Notes under the pieces: generated by a model
What the model saw: the letters and a program-made list of their open reading frames with translations, nothing else
Databases searched by the model: none
What the model was told of the DNA's origin: nothing
Program-made: the position numbers and the translations under genes
Source of the DNA: Rotaria socialis
Taxonomy: Eukaryota > Rotifera > Eurotatoria > Philodinida > Philodinidae
DNA length: 64,000 nt
Direction: 5' to 3'
NCBI GenBank assembly: GCA_905331475.1
Contig: CAJNYU010003695.1
Coordinates: 22,737 to 86,736 of the forward strand
Part shown: positions 1 to 11,556 of the stretch, one piece after another
Layout: every line of letters begins with the position of its first letter
Position numbering within the stretch: position 1 is the stretch's first letter

Positions 1-156
1 TACGCACTTAATGAGATCAAGAGTATATCAGTCGCTCTCAGGGAACTCAAACGGAAAAGTGAGAGACGCGTTCTATAGATATCGAAAGTCTTGAAAACTC
101 TAACTTTTTGTACCTTTTTTCATGAGAAATTTAAGCTGATTACACAACCGTAAATT

Positions 157-296
157 GGTACTTCTTCAGATCGACGACACCCCCAGTTTATTGGTCGTAA
201 CAATGAGAGGAAAGAAAAGAAAAGTTATTGGCTCATTTAATTCAGTCAATGAAAAATAAATTGATAAGAGAGAGAGAGATAGCATACGCTTCTATA
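157..296 (+). repeat. Left terminal inverted repeat of the Merlin element
   Basis: About 140 bp that match the reverse complement of 1591-1731 with a handful of substitutions and a small indel. The outer end is GGTACTTCTTCAGATCG. The flanking 8 bp at 149-156 are CGTAAATT. Confidence 0.92.
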
Positions 297-517
297 TTGA
301 AGAGTGATTTAGTAAAAGAAATGGGTTGAATAAATACTTCATGTTATTTATTTTAAAAAAAGGAGAAAAGAAAAAAAGAAAAACAAGAGATAGAAGAGCA
401 AAAATAGGAAGAAGATGAATCTAGAACAAAAAACAAAAGTAATAGAAATAGTATTTTATGAAATTAAGAGAGAGAAAAAAGAAAAACAAACTTACTTAAA
501 ACTTACTGGATACCTAC

Positions 518-1530
518 TTATACGAGTGGATATTGTTCTTGAATTAAACGAATTAAGTTCTCGAATGGACGGTTACCAAATCGACGACGCCACATGAATT
601 TTAATAAGTGACTACCCAGTAAAGTACGATGTTGTCTCATTTGATTTTTCTTCTTAATTTTGGCGACCATCCACATATTTTCAATGTTCTGTGTATGTAC
701 TAATGTTGTTGGGTTAACAAAATTAACAGAATGATTGACTGTTTGATGACCATAACGATGAGAAGCATTATTAGGGTGACTGAGTGCATTATAAGCTGCC
801 CATTGATTACTGTAAATTTTTGTAACAGGCATAAAGAATTCGTAGATGATTGGAATTAATGTTGCTGCATCACGTCGATCTACAAGTACAGCAAAACATT
901 CACGAGTAACCCGATCAATCCCTCCAAAAACCCACTGATTATCTATCTGACGACCTCGATGATATTTTCGTTTAGTCCATGCGCTTTCATCGATCTCAAC
1001 AATATGACCAATATCACCAATAATTGTTGGATGTTGAATGAAATATTCAACACATAAATCGCGCATGAAATTCTTCCAATCGACGATTGTTACGTCACCT
1101 AAAATGTTAACATTTCGTTTCAAGAATTTGTGTGAATCCAAACCTTGTGACCAGAACATCATTAAATCCAATATTTGTTTTAATGAGAGCCGGCTCTGTG
1201 AAAAAAAGTACTGTCACGTAAAGAACGGGATGACTTACATGTCCGACAACGCCACTTCCATTTGTCGGCTGCGGTGGCACAAGCACCTAAATGCCAATTG
1301 GTATGATTCTTAGGATATGGCTGAGTAGGAAGCACATGTATCAGGCCAACTTGTTGGCAGAACTCTATAATTTTTTCATTTGTTGAAGTTAATTGATTCC
1401 ACTCTCGAACATTTAAATCATCAAGAGAAGGTAGTGGAGCATAAGCCATTATGATAGTTAGAAAGATTATTAAGAAATGAATCGCATTCAAGAACATTTT
1501 TTTCATATTAAACATGAACTCATTAATCAT
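518..1530 (-). pseudogene. ISXO2-like (Merlin) transposase, frameshifted and with a changed catalytic residue
   Basis: The upstream ORF (1530-1180, probable start ATG at 1449) carries a zinc-ribbon-like CxxC end. The downstream ORF (1171-518) carries the DDE domain: VEIDES (first Asp), a GQWVFGG-like block, TVNHSVNFV, IENMW (the acidic residue) and FMWRRRFG, which are hallmarks of the ISXO2-like family. The ORFs are one base out of frame at a run of seven T (coding strand; plus-strand 1201-1207). Reading through that run in the -1 frame gives an uninterrupted protein. The block that normally reads SDxW reads SNQW here (codon AAT at 808-806), so the second catalytic Asp is Asn. Inference: an inactive or source-dependent copy. 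A programmed -1 frameshift on U UUU UUU is possible but less likely given the active-site change. Confidence 0.85.
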
Positions 1531-1590
1531 TTAATTGAATTATCCCTTATTATAATTATTCTTTTTTTATTTAGAACTAGAATAGGTTGG

Positions 1591-1731
1591 TATAGAAGTG
1601 TACGCCATCTCTCTATCTCTCTTATCGATTTATTTTTCATTGACTGAATTAAATGAGCCAATAACTTTTCTTTCCTTCCTCTCATTGTTACGACCAATAA
1701 ACTGGGGGTGTCGTCGATCTGAAGAAGTACC
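1591..1731 (-). repeat. Right terminal inverted repeat of the Merlin element
   Basis: Mirror copy of 157-296. It ends at 1731 and is followed directly by the second CGTAAATT copy at 1732-1739. Confidence 0.92.
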
Positions 1732-1739
1732 CGTAAATT

Positions 1740-2816
1740 TAGTCTCAATTTTTCTTAAAAATTGAAAAAAAAGCAGCAATTTGAACGATTATGTCGCGAT
1801 AAGATCTCACGATACATCGCCTTAATATCCCGCGATATAATCGTCGATTTTTTAGCGATTTTGAGGACATGGGTGTTTATCCGAAACTAAGGATGATAAT
1901 GAGAAAGAAATAATTATAGAAGGTGATATTGAACAATTTATAAAACAAAATATGATGATATTTTATTAAAGCATTCAAACAAAAAGAACATTGATGTTTA
2001 TTTCTGTTTTCTATGTTTTATCGTATTCTTTATTCAATTGTTCGAATAGAGCTTGGAGTTGGGTTAATGACCAGTACAGAAAAAGAATGATAATATTCAC
2101 ACTTTTCACCTATTGTCAAGTGTGACATAAATGAGTAATCATTTTTCTTTAAAAAAACAATCACATTTCCCATGGGATTAGGAACTCATCCCATCCCATG
2201 GGATATCTAAAAAAAAACAAGTTGTCCCATGGGATGGGATTATCCCATCCCATTAGGAGCCCTGATATAAATACTATAGAGGCAATCAATCAATGATTAA
2301 ACGAAAAGAAGTTTTTTTCTATATTCAAACATAACTTTGATAGTAAGTAGATTGTGTTTTTTTTAAGAAGAAATAATTTTCCTGGCGAAATTTTTTTTCA
2401 TTTTTTCCTGCAGAATATTTATCTTTCGTATGAAATATTATAATTGAAACGAAATTTGCCATTAAAGTTTATTGGAACAAAAATATATTGATTTTTCTGG
2501 AGCTCAACTGACTATATTCTTACTAGTTTTCAACAAGAATTTCGATAAAAAAATCATTTTTTGCTTTAAAATCATCGCTAAACTATATGAAATATAGTCT
2601 AATTATACATTTTTATTGGAGAGAACAAAAAATAAGATTTGAGATCGACAGCATGAGAAAATGACTGTACTCTTTAATTATGAATCAAGCCGGTTTTGTC
2701 GAATTGATAAGATGGAATGGAGTGATCAAATATTCATTGTAATTAATGGCAAAAAAACAATTTTTGCTTTCAGAAGTGGTGTAAAAAACTGATCAGCGAT
2801 TATCGAGAATCAAAAC
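1740..2816. other. Non-coding stretch with a palindromic CCCATGGGAT cluster
   Basis: AT-rich sequence with no convincing ORF. At 2168-2262 the palindrome CCCATGGGAT and its half CCCATCCCAT recur several times around an A-rich spacer. At about 1789-1870 there is a patch rich in GCGATA/TCGCGAT words that stands out from its surroundings. Nothing else recognised. Confidence 0.6.
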
Positions 2817-4978
2817 ATGATAAAATTGATATCTTCTTGGACAGTCATGCATTTGCTGATCATTAATTTCTTATCCTTTGATCTGATCCAATGTAGGATC
2901 AATTGGAAAGGAAATAACTGGGCGAATGGTTGTGATTTCAAAGGAAATGATCTTTCACATGTTCGGGTTTCAGCAGAACAATGTGGTGGAAAATGTGCTA
3001 GCACACATGGATGTACTCATTTTTCTTGGAGCAAATGGAATGGTGGTACTTGTTGGATGAAGAAGGGTCATGTTTCTAAAAGCAATGCGTTCTCTACAAA
3101 AGATTGGAGTATGGTCTGTGGTGTAAAAGGTAGGAGATACATTCCTCATCAAGATAGCTAAAACAAAAGAGAAAGAGTCTCGTTATTCTCATGATTGAAT
3201 ATCATGCGATAGTATAGATGTGTTACAAATATTAGATATATTCCATATATCTGCTATATGGATATACATTTCTTTATTTTGATATTGTTGAAAATTTGGA
3301 ACTTTAGAATCAAGTAAAGGCGAATGGGTTCGTGTATGGGAAGATAATTTCGATTGGAACGGTGGAATCGATACTAATAAATGGGAATTTGATGTCGGTG
3401 TCGGTGAAAATGGCTGGGGTAAATATATATTTGTGTTCGATTTCGTTCTTTTCCATTTATATTATTTACATATGTTAGCGTAAAAAATCCTGAGGATCTC
3501 AACTTTCTCTGACTAATACAGGCAATTTATTTTATGCGTATTTTGACTGACTCTAGTATTGTTATTTATAAATTAAATGGACAGTCTTTTTTTTTACTAA
3601 AATTACCAACGAAGAGAGCTCTATAGAATCTGAAAGAAAAAAGCATGTCATGAAAAGCGTATGTTTTCGTGATAAACTACTTGTGGAGGGTGAGGACGTT
3701 TTATTTCTAATGTGCTTAAACTTTTCGAAATTCTATAGAGAAGAGTCATTTCTCAAATTACTCGATACACATATATCTTTTATTTGATATAAGATGCAAT
3801 GTCATTTGCTGTTGGAAGTGTAACCCAGGAAAAAATATATCACAAATTTAGGAAATAATGAGAAACAATACTACACAAATAATCGCGTGGAAAATGCTCG
3901 TTGTGAACTATTTCCAGGGAGTAACAATGGCCGTCTGATTGTAGAGGCACGCCGAGTAAGTGAACAAATAGATATTTTAGTGAATCCACCCTGCTTATAT
4001 TTATATTTTTGTTCAAGGAAAATATGGAAAATTGTCAATTTACTTCAGCTCGTCTTAAGAGTAAAGCCAAATGGACATATGGACGTTTGCAAATTCGGGC
4101 CAAATTACCGACAGGTCGTGGTCTTTGGCCAGCTCTTTGGATGGTAACTATCGATTTAATTGTGTTTTTCTTATCTATATAAAATGCATTGTAGTTACCA
4201 GAAAAGCGTACGTATGGTAATGCCTATTGGCCAGATAACGGTGAAATCGACTTAATGGAACAGGTGGGATATGATCCATTCCGTATTCATTCAACTGTAC
4301 ACACACAAGCAAATAATCATATGAAAAATAATCACCCCAGCAATTCCATAATTGTGAATGATGCTGTTTCAAATTTTAAAATTTATACACTCGATTGGAA
4401 TGCTGATAAAATTGAAATGTTTGTTGGCGATAACAATAATCCTTTAGCTAATAGAATTTTTATTTGGAATAAACAGGGAGATTGGACAAAATGGTAAGAT
4501 ATTGATTTGTCACTATTGAAATTTTCGGAGTTATTAAATAAAAAATTTACAACGTTTAGGCCATTTGATAAGCCATTCTTTATTATTATCAACATTGCTG
4601 TGGGTGGTAATTGGTGAGTATTTCAATATTAGCATGAAAGGTTATTTTTGATTATGCCTCAAAACTGTGAAGACACTATCACGATTGTTATCATAGGCCA
4701 CACAGATATACACAAAATAACAACAGAATACTATTGAGAATTGATCTCATCAAATTCAGATTGAGTACCACTCGTTGTGACGAAATAGTTTCTTGAAAAG
4801 ATTATTCCAACCTTATTATGAAAAATAAAATAGGATCGTTCAATTGATGATACGATGTAGAATAAGAAGATTTCAAAATAGATTCATTTGTTTCAGGGGT
4901 GGTGCACAAGGTATTGATGACAATATTTTTCCTCGTCGAATGGAAATTGATTGGGTGCATTATTACCAACGACGTTAA
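2817..4978 (+). CDS. Secreted PAN-domain glycoside hydrolase family 16 glucanase (laminarinase type)
   Basis: Seven exons: 2817-3129, 3308-3418, 3852-3955, 4018-4143, 4195-4493, 4560-4613, 4897-4978. All sites are GT/AG, phases agree, and the product is 362 aa. Residues 1-25 look like a signal peptide. Residues 27-104 form a Cys-rich PAN/apple-like domain (CGGKCASTHGCTHFSW). From about 107 the GH16 domain runs VWEDNFDWNG, GWGNNEKQYYT, LWPALWM, then the catalytic EIDLME at 235-240 (nucleophile Glu235, acid/base Glu240), and ends NIAVGGNWGG...MEIDWVHYYQ. The six-residue EIDxxE form is that of the laminarinase branch, so the likely substrate is beta-1,3-glucan of algae or fungi, digested outside the cell. 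A role in food digestion is inference. All catalytic residues are present and the gene looks intact. Confidence 0.93.
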
Positions 4979-6068
4979 ACATCTCAAAATACATACGCTT
5001 CGGTTAATTCTATTCTTTCTATTGATGCGGATCAGAATGATAAAATAAATTGAAGAATTCAAAGAAAAACAGTCATATTGGGCTCGTTTACTGAAACACA
5101 GTAATATGTCTTAACAAACACGAATGACTCGTTAAGTAAAGATTATAAAAGCATAGTATGAACCAAAACTGCATCTTACAATAACTGGCCATAGATATTC
5201 TGTAGTAAAGCTATCTGAATTTCTCTTCAGATAATGAAAATTATTTTAGATTCTGATTTTTTTGTAAGCATATATATAATTTCTACGATATAGAAAACTT
5301 ATTAATGCGTTTGAGAAAGTTTGCATGGAAATTCTCTTCACTGTGTTGCTTTCACTGCTTCTAATTTCGCAGTTACACCCACATCCGACCGCGGTTAACC
5401 GGTGACTTTCGATCGGTTTGTGCGACATGGAATATTTACAGCTGCTGGATTCTACTTTGAAAATGATTTGACTTATACATTATAATTATATTTAAAAAAA
5501 TCACTTAAAAAGTTTCATTGTGTCAAAAAAAATACTTATAAAAGAAGCACAGAGTAAACTCACTTTAGAAGAATTCTTTGGTAAAAATATTATCGATCAT
5601 TCGGTTTGAAAGGTCTTATTTCCTCCGATTTTCAAGCATTATTATAGCAGTTCAATTTTGTTCGAATTAGATGAAGACAAAAAGCACAAAAAAATGAATA
5701 AATACTTTCGAAGGCCCAACAAAAACAAAAGCATAAAAAGCAATGACAATAAAAATGTTCGATTGTAATATGGATTGAAGTATGTTTTAAAATGCATTGT
5801 TATTGAAAGAAAAGCATCACCACTTAACTATGAGAATGGAACAATCTGTTTTAGAACATTGCATTTTAGTCATATATTAATCGAAAAAATTTATTTTAAT
5901 AAAACAAATGAAATGATGTACCTGTGGAATATCCATTCTCTCCTGTATGGCACAATAATTTTCATTTTTAGCAACTTACCTGAGGCTAATGAAAAAATAT
6001 GGTCTCATGGAATGGGGCATCATGGGAACTTGTTTTCAATCTTTCAAAATCAATAAAATCTATTACAG
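4979..6068. other. Non-coding interval after the glucanase
   Basis: AT-rich with no supported gene. The last 100 bases, after the acceptor-like TTTTTAG near 5971, read NLPEANEKIWSHGMGHHG in one frame. This may be a remnant upstream exon of the propeller pseudogene, but no plausible donor leads into the next exon. Confidence 0.5.
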
Positions 6069-7285
6069 GCATGGTATTAGGTATTAATGGTGATATTTAT
6101 TTCATTACCGGTAATGATCCAATTAAGTCACGTTAGTATTAATAAAACTCTATGCTTTTTAAAATTAAAACAGCAAGATTTATTGATTTTTCTTAGCTGA
6201 ATATCTCGTATGTGTAGCGACAAATGGGTTAATATTAATACGTTGGAAATTATATCTTGAACGAGACGACGGAATGACAACTACTGGTGTTACAAATATT
6301 GCTTCGAATATGAATGGAACATTATTTTATGGAGTATCATGGTTTAAGGATACGAATTATTTAAATAAAATTTGTCGTTTATCAAATCCGGAAACAAATA
6401 ATCCAATTGAAAAATGTGCTTCTAATACATATTTTTCTCAAACATTTCAAGGTCCGCTATCCATCGATGGATGATTCATCGGAACTCTTAATAGTTACTC
6501 TTTATGAAGAATCATTTGCTCTGATTAATACAACCAGTTTACAAATTGAATATCAGAGTCCATTCGATATTGGATCTTCAAGCAGTTCTCATTACAATAC
6601 TAACCAAACTGAAATTTATTGGATTGGACTTGACGATCATTTACGAAAAGTAAATATTCATGGTGAAGCATTAATAACTGTTGAGGTTAATGGAGCTGGA
6701 AATCAAAATGATGCTTTTAATAAGCAACAAAATATAATTGTCGGAGTTGGGCAAAATTTCACAGCACCTTCGGCTCCGTTTGTTGTTTCTGCGTGGAATG
6801 TTGATTCAAATGTTAGTTTTACTTTACTTTGGCAATTGAGTCAACCAGTTGAAATTGCAACTTCATCAACACATCCAGTTGTTGATGATAGAACGAATAT
6901 AACATATGTTAGTATTCTCCCATATATTTCTGCAATTGATTCTCGTGGAAATACTTTATGGAAAACTGAAATAACTTCTCGAGATGAAATATATGCATAC
7001 AGTCTTGTTGCATCTTGCCTTACATTGAATACTTGTGTTCTTATTTCAACGTTTGATACTTCTAATCAACAAACTCCAAAAGTTCTCTTTATTGTTCCAG
7101 TAAAAACAACTACTGGCGTTGTTTTACCGCGAATTAATATTGGAGTTCATCCAGATGTATTGACTTATGATCAATGTCCAATGCTTGTAGAAAATCAAAT
7201 GCTTTATCTTCCTTGGTACTATTTAAGCGACACCGATAGCTTGCCATTATACATTATTGGGATTCCACAAATTACTTCTTTATAA
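6069..7285 (+). pseudogene. Beta-propeller (PQQ/WD-like) protein gene, frameshifted
   Basis: Two joined exons are clear: 6069-6131 and 6197-7285, separated by a 65-bp GT/AG intron. The translation has repeated short beta-strand patterns (LVCVATNGLILIRWKL, ISAIDSRGNTLWKTE) of the kind seen in PQQ-like propeller blades, giving about 380 aa. The frame breaks once, at the TGA at 6472-6474: the preceding frame ends LSIDG, and the -1 frame continues DDSSELLIV with normal-looking protein to the stop at 7285. A one-base indel in GATGGATGATT explains it. No convincing start exon is seen. It is either a young pseudogene, an assembly error at one base, or a gene whose 5' end I cannot find. Function unknown. 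Confidence 0.6.
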
Positions 7286-7849
7286 TACATATTTTAACAA
7301 GATTAATTCAGTGAGATTTATTGTATTAAAAGCAAGCATTCAATAAAATATAAATAGATTTTCTTTAGCACTGAAAATAATTCCTCTAGAAGGACAAGGA
7401 TGAGGAGAATCTGCCATGATCAGCTTTGTCCATGATGAAGAATTTATCAGATAATGTATCTATTATGAATTGATGAATTATTAGTTTCAGTTTAGTCGAA
7501 AAATTGGCAACTATCGTTTCAATGGTAGATGGTAGTTAACGTATTATGTAGTGATCGATGTCAACTGTGTGATAGTTCAGTTATTAATGATTTGCATAAC
7601 CGATAGAAATAAGGAATATTTTAATGCATATGCCCATGTGGACACTTGAAAGCTATGACTTCATCAGCTCATGTTTCAATTTTGAAACTACTACGTTTGA
7701 AAAAAAACATTTTCGTTTTCAGAAAAGAGACTTCTAATTGAAAAGATTATTTTATTCTGTCTCGTATCCTGAACCAACTTTCCCAATGATTTTCGTTTTG
7801 CTGTGAATTGGAAATAAATAAAATTGACCTGCTATTAGGTATTCTGAAG
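7286..7849. other. Non-coding interval
   Basis: AT-rich sequence between two decayed genes. No ORF, RNA gene or repeat recognised. Confidence 0.5.
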
Positions 7850-8920
7850 ATATTTTACCTTTTTCCGAATTCTATATTATTATTGAATGTATTTTCTGAC
7901 TTACGAACTAAAAAATATTCTACATCGTCTTCTTGTGCTAACGACACAGCGCTTTCAAACTCCATAATGTGTTGGAATTTCACAGTTGATTCTTTCCTTA
8001 GTTGATATTCGTTTTGTTTATCCGCGAAATCTTGTCAAGACGCATTTCTTAATAAGTTAATTTAATACTCAACTTGGTCTAAGCAACCAATTTCTAAATT
8101 ACATTCAATTAATTCAGATAAAACTTTACATATAAATATTTGTGAATTATCTTCGCCAAGGATTTCTGTTGTAGCACGTTCTTGCAGTACTTTTTATTTT
8201 AAATTTTCTTTCTCTTTCTTTTCAATGAATAGTAATTATTTAACGTTGATAGATGCGCGCCCCCGTTGTAATTGTGCTTCGCTAATGATACGTTCTATAC
8301 GTTTACTGTTTTCTTCATTGTTATGAACCAATTCGCATGGGTTACTGACGGAAATACTTTCAAGATTGGCATTTTGAATTCGAATACATTTGAAATCTGC
8401 ACCCTCTTTGAGACATTAGTCGTTCTCTACAAAACAAAGTTCATGTATCCATTTTCTTCCTCAATTTTAACCGTACAACGGCGTTCCCTGGAATCGAAGG
8501 TAACTTGTTTTGTTCAAGAGTCGGTGTCAAATAAAGATCACAAGTTGAATACAAAAAATATTTTGCTACTTTTACAATATTAAAATTATTACTTATTCGA
8601 TATTTACCATCAAACTGATGAATCGATTTTTCTAAATAAAATTTTACTGAAAGTAAATTATCTTTAACAAGACCTTTACTATAGTAGTTGTAGTTCGCAT
8701 ATGCTATATCATAATAAAGCTTAGCAATTCTATCTGCATAACCAAGCACTAACCCGTTTCTTAAACGATCTCTAAATGAATTACGATTCTCATTGATTTC
8801 TCCTGATAATACTATAGCTTGCTCTTTGATTCGAGCAATTGTTATCTCTTCTAAAGAACTAAGTTTATCATCCTTTCCAAAAATTGCTTCCTTTAATTCC
8901 TTCGAAAGCATATTTTTCAA
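7850..8920 (-). pseudogene. Decayed gene of unknown function, helical repeats
   Basis: The best-preserved part is 8920-8441: 159 codons predicted to be largely helical (LYYDIAYANYNYYSKG, LLSVKFYLEKSIHQF), resembling TPR-like helices without a clear consensus. Protein-like sequence continues below 8441 in shifting frames (ISVSNPCELVHNNEENSKR near 8350; EFESAVSLAQEDDVEYFL near 7960) with several stops and frame changes. Such coding-like fragments in successive frames on the same strand are the signature of a decayed gene. I do not recognise the family. It lies divergently next to the MORN/ankyrin pseudogene, and the two may be relics of related large bdelloid proteins. Confidence 0.5.
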
Positions 8921-9299
8921 AATCTTACTTTTACATTAAATTGGTTTCGTCGTACAGTATAAGTTCTAATCAGTATTGTAGAATATTATTATCATGTAAA
9001 ATCAAATTATTTCATCATTAAAAAGTCATGATTTTGGTGGGCATTTCTGGACCATTCCTCCCGTTGTTTTAGCAAACCTTAGAATATGTTGCAAAAACAA
9101 AATATGAAACCCGATAATCTTTTACTTAATGGAGAGAAAAGATATTGGGTTAAAAAGTAACTAATGAAAATAGATGACATTACCATGCATGCATGTACAA
9201 GTAATAAATAAAAAAGTTGGTGGCGTTACTTTAATTTCATGGTATGTTGTAATTATTAGAGCTCAAATATTACTTTACTTACCAAATTTAGTAGAGAAG

Positions 9300-11385
9300 A
9301 ATATAAAAGGTCTGTTAAGGTATTTAGTAGAGATAATGATGACGGGTGTAGTAGTGATGATGAAAAAAATAGTATAGTTGATATAGCATGTTTATCGGAA
9401 ATTTCAACTGTAAAAATGTAAGAAGATAAATGTTATCAGCTTCTCTTACCAATAGGCAATGGACTTTACGATGGTACAGCTAGTGAAAACCTTTTGCGCG
9501 AAGGTCTAGGTACATGCGGTGTTGACAATCGCGAAGAATATTATTCTGATTCATGGGAAGATGATAAGCCTCATGGATATGGTTATAATTTAAAAAAATC
9601 GTGGTTCACCTATTGATTGTGGTGAATTTAAAAATGGACTACTTAAAGAAAATTACAGAAAAATGACATGAGACGGTGGGTACGAAATAAAAAGAATCGA
9701 TAAAATATGGAAAATTTCATGGTCTTGGTAGTCTGTCGATGAAAATAGCAGGTCTTGAAGAAATCGATAGTCCTTGTATTGAACAAGATGCTCTTTAACT
9801 TGTAGTTGAGTGGGAAAATGGGAAAACGAATACTGTTTATAAAAATGAGATTAAACTATATTACGAATATCAATATCAATATCAAGTGTTTTGTAATAGT
9901 TTAGAATCTATTATTTCATTGAATAATGTAAGTCGACAAGAACAAAGAAAATTTTTTCAAAGTTTTATCGATTTATTAGAGAAACATCTTTTGAATCTTA
10001 ATTTACTAAACGAAATTGCTACACATTCAATATTGCCGAGAGAATTTAAAATCTATGCAACTCATTTAGCGTGGACTGAAGATGATGACAAATCTTTGAC
10101 GAAAATTTGAATAGTTTTACACAAAAATCTCAATTAGCTGATCTTAAAGAGGTACTTTTAATAGATGCGTTCGTGGTTGATTTAATTCAAAACATGATGC
10201 GTTTTGTTAATGAAAAATTACTTCGAATTTCTTCTGAATATCGATCGGAGTTTATTAATAGTTATATGAGATTTATATACGGTATATGGTTATATTACTT
10301 TCAAACTTCAAAAAAAAAGATTCCATTGCTAATAGTCTAGACTATGAAATCGGTAAAAGATATCACTTTTATACTGACTGTTATTCGAATATACACTCTA
10401 AAAAAAAACTCGCCTCTATACCGAACCTCCAAAAAGGTTCCGGAGATTTCTAAAATCATCCAAAGGTGCCCAAAGTCTCAAAAAAGGATAAATAAAATCT
10501 ACAAAACCTTTTTTGGAGGTTCGGTAAAGAGCCGATTTTTTTAGAGTGTACTGGAAATTTCTTTAGTTAATAAGTTGGAAGTCGAACCGAAAAATTAAAC
10601 ACAGATCAAAATAACAGCGATTTAGTAGTAGAAGGGAATAATATTAAATATGAAATTAATTCAATTATTTATAAAGCCATGAAAGTTTCTTTGGATCAAT
10701 TAAAATCGTGGAGAAATCTTCCGATAAATGATCTATCGTCTTATTTTAAGCGATCTATTCATCATGATACTTCAGCTAAAGAAATAGGAGAATTTCAGGA
10801 ACAAAAAATTCTCATCTTGAAGAACTCATAGATGTACAATTAGAATCGATAAAGACGTTAATTGAAAGAAAAGAAAATGCTACAGAATTTATTGATCATT
10901 TCCTTAACTTCAATGTGGAACTTTGTAACTTGTCGCAACATTTCGACAGTGAGTTTTCGGTTAGTATACAAAGTGAATTTCATAGAAGTGCTTCAGACAT
11001 AATATCTTCAATAAAATATATTTTTTAAATCTTACTTGCAAATGAGAGCAATATGTGGTCTGATATACTGAGTAAATGTGAAGTGTCCGACGTGGGCGTT
11101 GCTTTGCGACAAGTCGTTTTTAAAGAACGCACATTTGATGTAGAAGTTTTATTAGAATTAGGTGCGAAAGTCAATACACAAGATCATGAACAGAAAAGTC
11201 TACCTGATTATGCAAAAACAAATGGAATCGATTTAATTTATTTATTAGATGAAATGAAAAATGAAAAAACGGAAAATTCAAATAAATTAATATGCTGTAC
11301 AAAAAATAAACACTTGTACTTCAGAAGAAGTCTCGCTATGGTTTTCTCAAAAAGCTTTACAGAAACTGAAAAGCATGCCTTCTAA
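9300..11385 (+). pseudogene. Decayed MORN- and ankyrin-repeat protein gene, split by a MITE
   Basis: Coding-like segments run in one direction but in changing frames. Near 9450-9590 a MORN-like stretch reads LREGLGTCGVDNREEYYSDSW then DDKPHGYGYN. From 9800 to 10340 there is helical sequence with a frame change at about 10110. From 10555 to 11030 more helical sequence follows (DLSSYFKRSIHHD, LEELIDVQLESIKTLIE). From 11053 to 11385 an ankyrin-like unit reads DVEVLLELGAKVNTQDHEQKS. At least four stops or frameshifts interrupt it. A MITE sits at 10394-10548, and removing it together with one TA rejoins an open frame across the site. Known: MORN and ankyrin repeats are protein- or membrane-binding modules. 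The ancestral function cannot be assigned. Confidence 0.6.
10394..10548. mobile_element. MITE with TA target duplication (Tc1/mariner type)
   Basis: 155 bp. The ends are inverted copies of about 42 bp that start CACTCTAAAAAAA and share ACCGAACCTCCAAAAA. The flanks are TA at 10392-10393 and 10549-10550. There is no coding capacity. A TA duplication and short length fit a non-autonomous Tc1/mariner-type element. It interrupts the decayed MORN/ankyrin gene. Confidence 0.85.
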
Positions 11386-11556
11386 AGATTTCATCAGAGA
11401 TTCAATTAAATGCTAGGGGAAAAGATAGAAGATATACGGATATAGAAGGTATACGAGCTATAGGGATATAGATAAGATAAAGGAGGGTGTGGGTGTGGAT
11501 GAGAATACAAAGAAGAAACCACAAACCCACACTCGTACTTTTTGAATCGCTTCAGA
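11386..11556. other. Spacer with a telomere-like tract
   Basis: Short AT-rich interval with a GATATA-rich patch, followed by GGGTGTGGGTGTGG at 11485-11498. A shorter C-rich relative (AAACCCACACTC) lies some 30 bases downstream. Confidence 0.5.
11485..11498 (+). repeat. Telomere-like GGGTGT tract
   Basis: GGGTGTGGGTGTGG is a little over two units of the hexamer TGTGGG, which I recall as the bdelloid telomeric repeat (from memory). It is too short for a functional telomere and is best seen as an interstitial trace or chance. Confidence 0.4.

Larger units (their letters stand above)
157..1731 (-). mobile_element. Merlin-type DNA transposon (IS1595/ISXO2-like)
   Basis: Seen: two long inverted repeats (157-296 and 1591-1731), both beginning GGTACTTCTTCAGATCG when read inward, enclose a transposase on the minus strand. 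The element is flanked by a perfect 8-bp direct duplication, CGTAAATT, at 149-156 and 1732-1739. Known: Merlin elements of animals carry an IS1016/IS1595-related DDE transposase and make 8-9 bp target duplications, so both the protein and the duplication point to the same superfamily. The intact duplication and about 95% identical arms suggest a fairly recent insertion. The transposase is damaged (see its entry), so this copy is probably mobile only in trans, if at all. Confidence 0.9.

Noticed and set aside
415..597. 60-codon plus-strand ORF inside the Merlin element
   Set aside because: Lys/Glu-rich reading of a purine-rich stretch; it overlaps the opposite-strand transposase.
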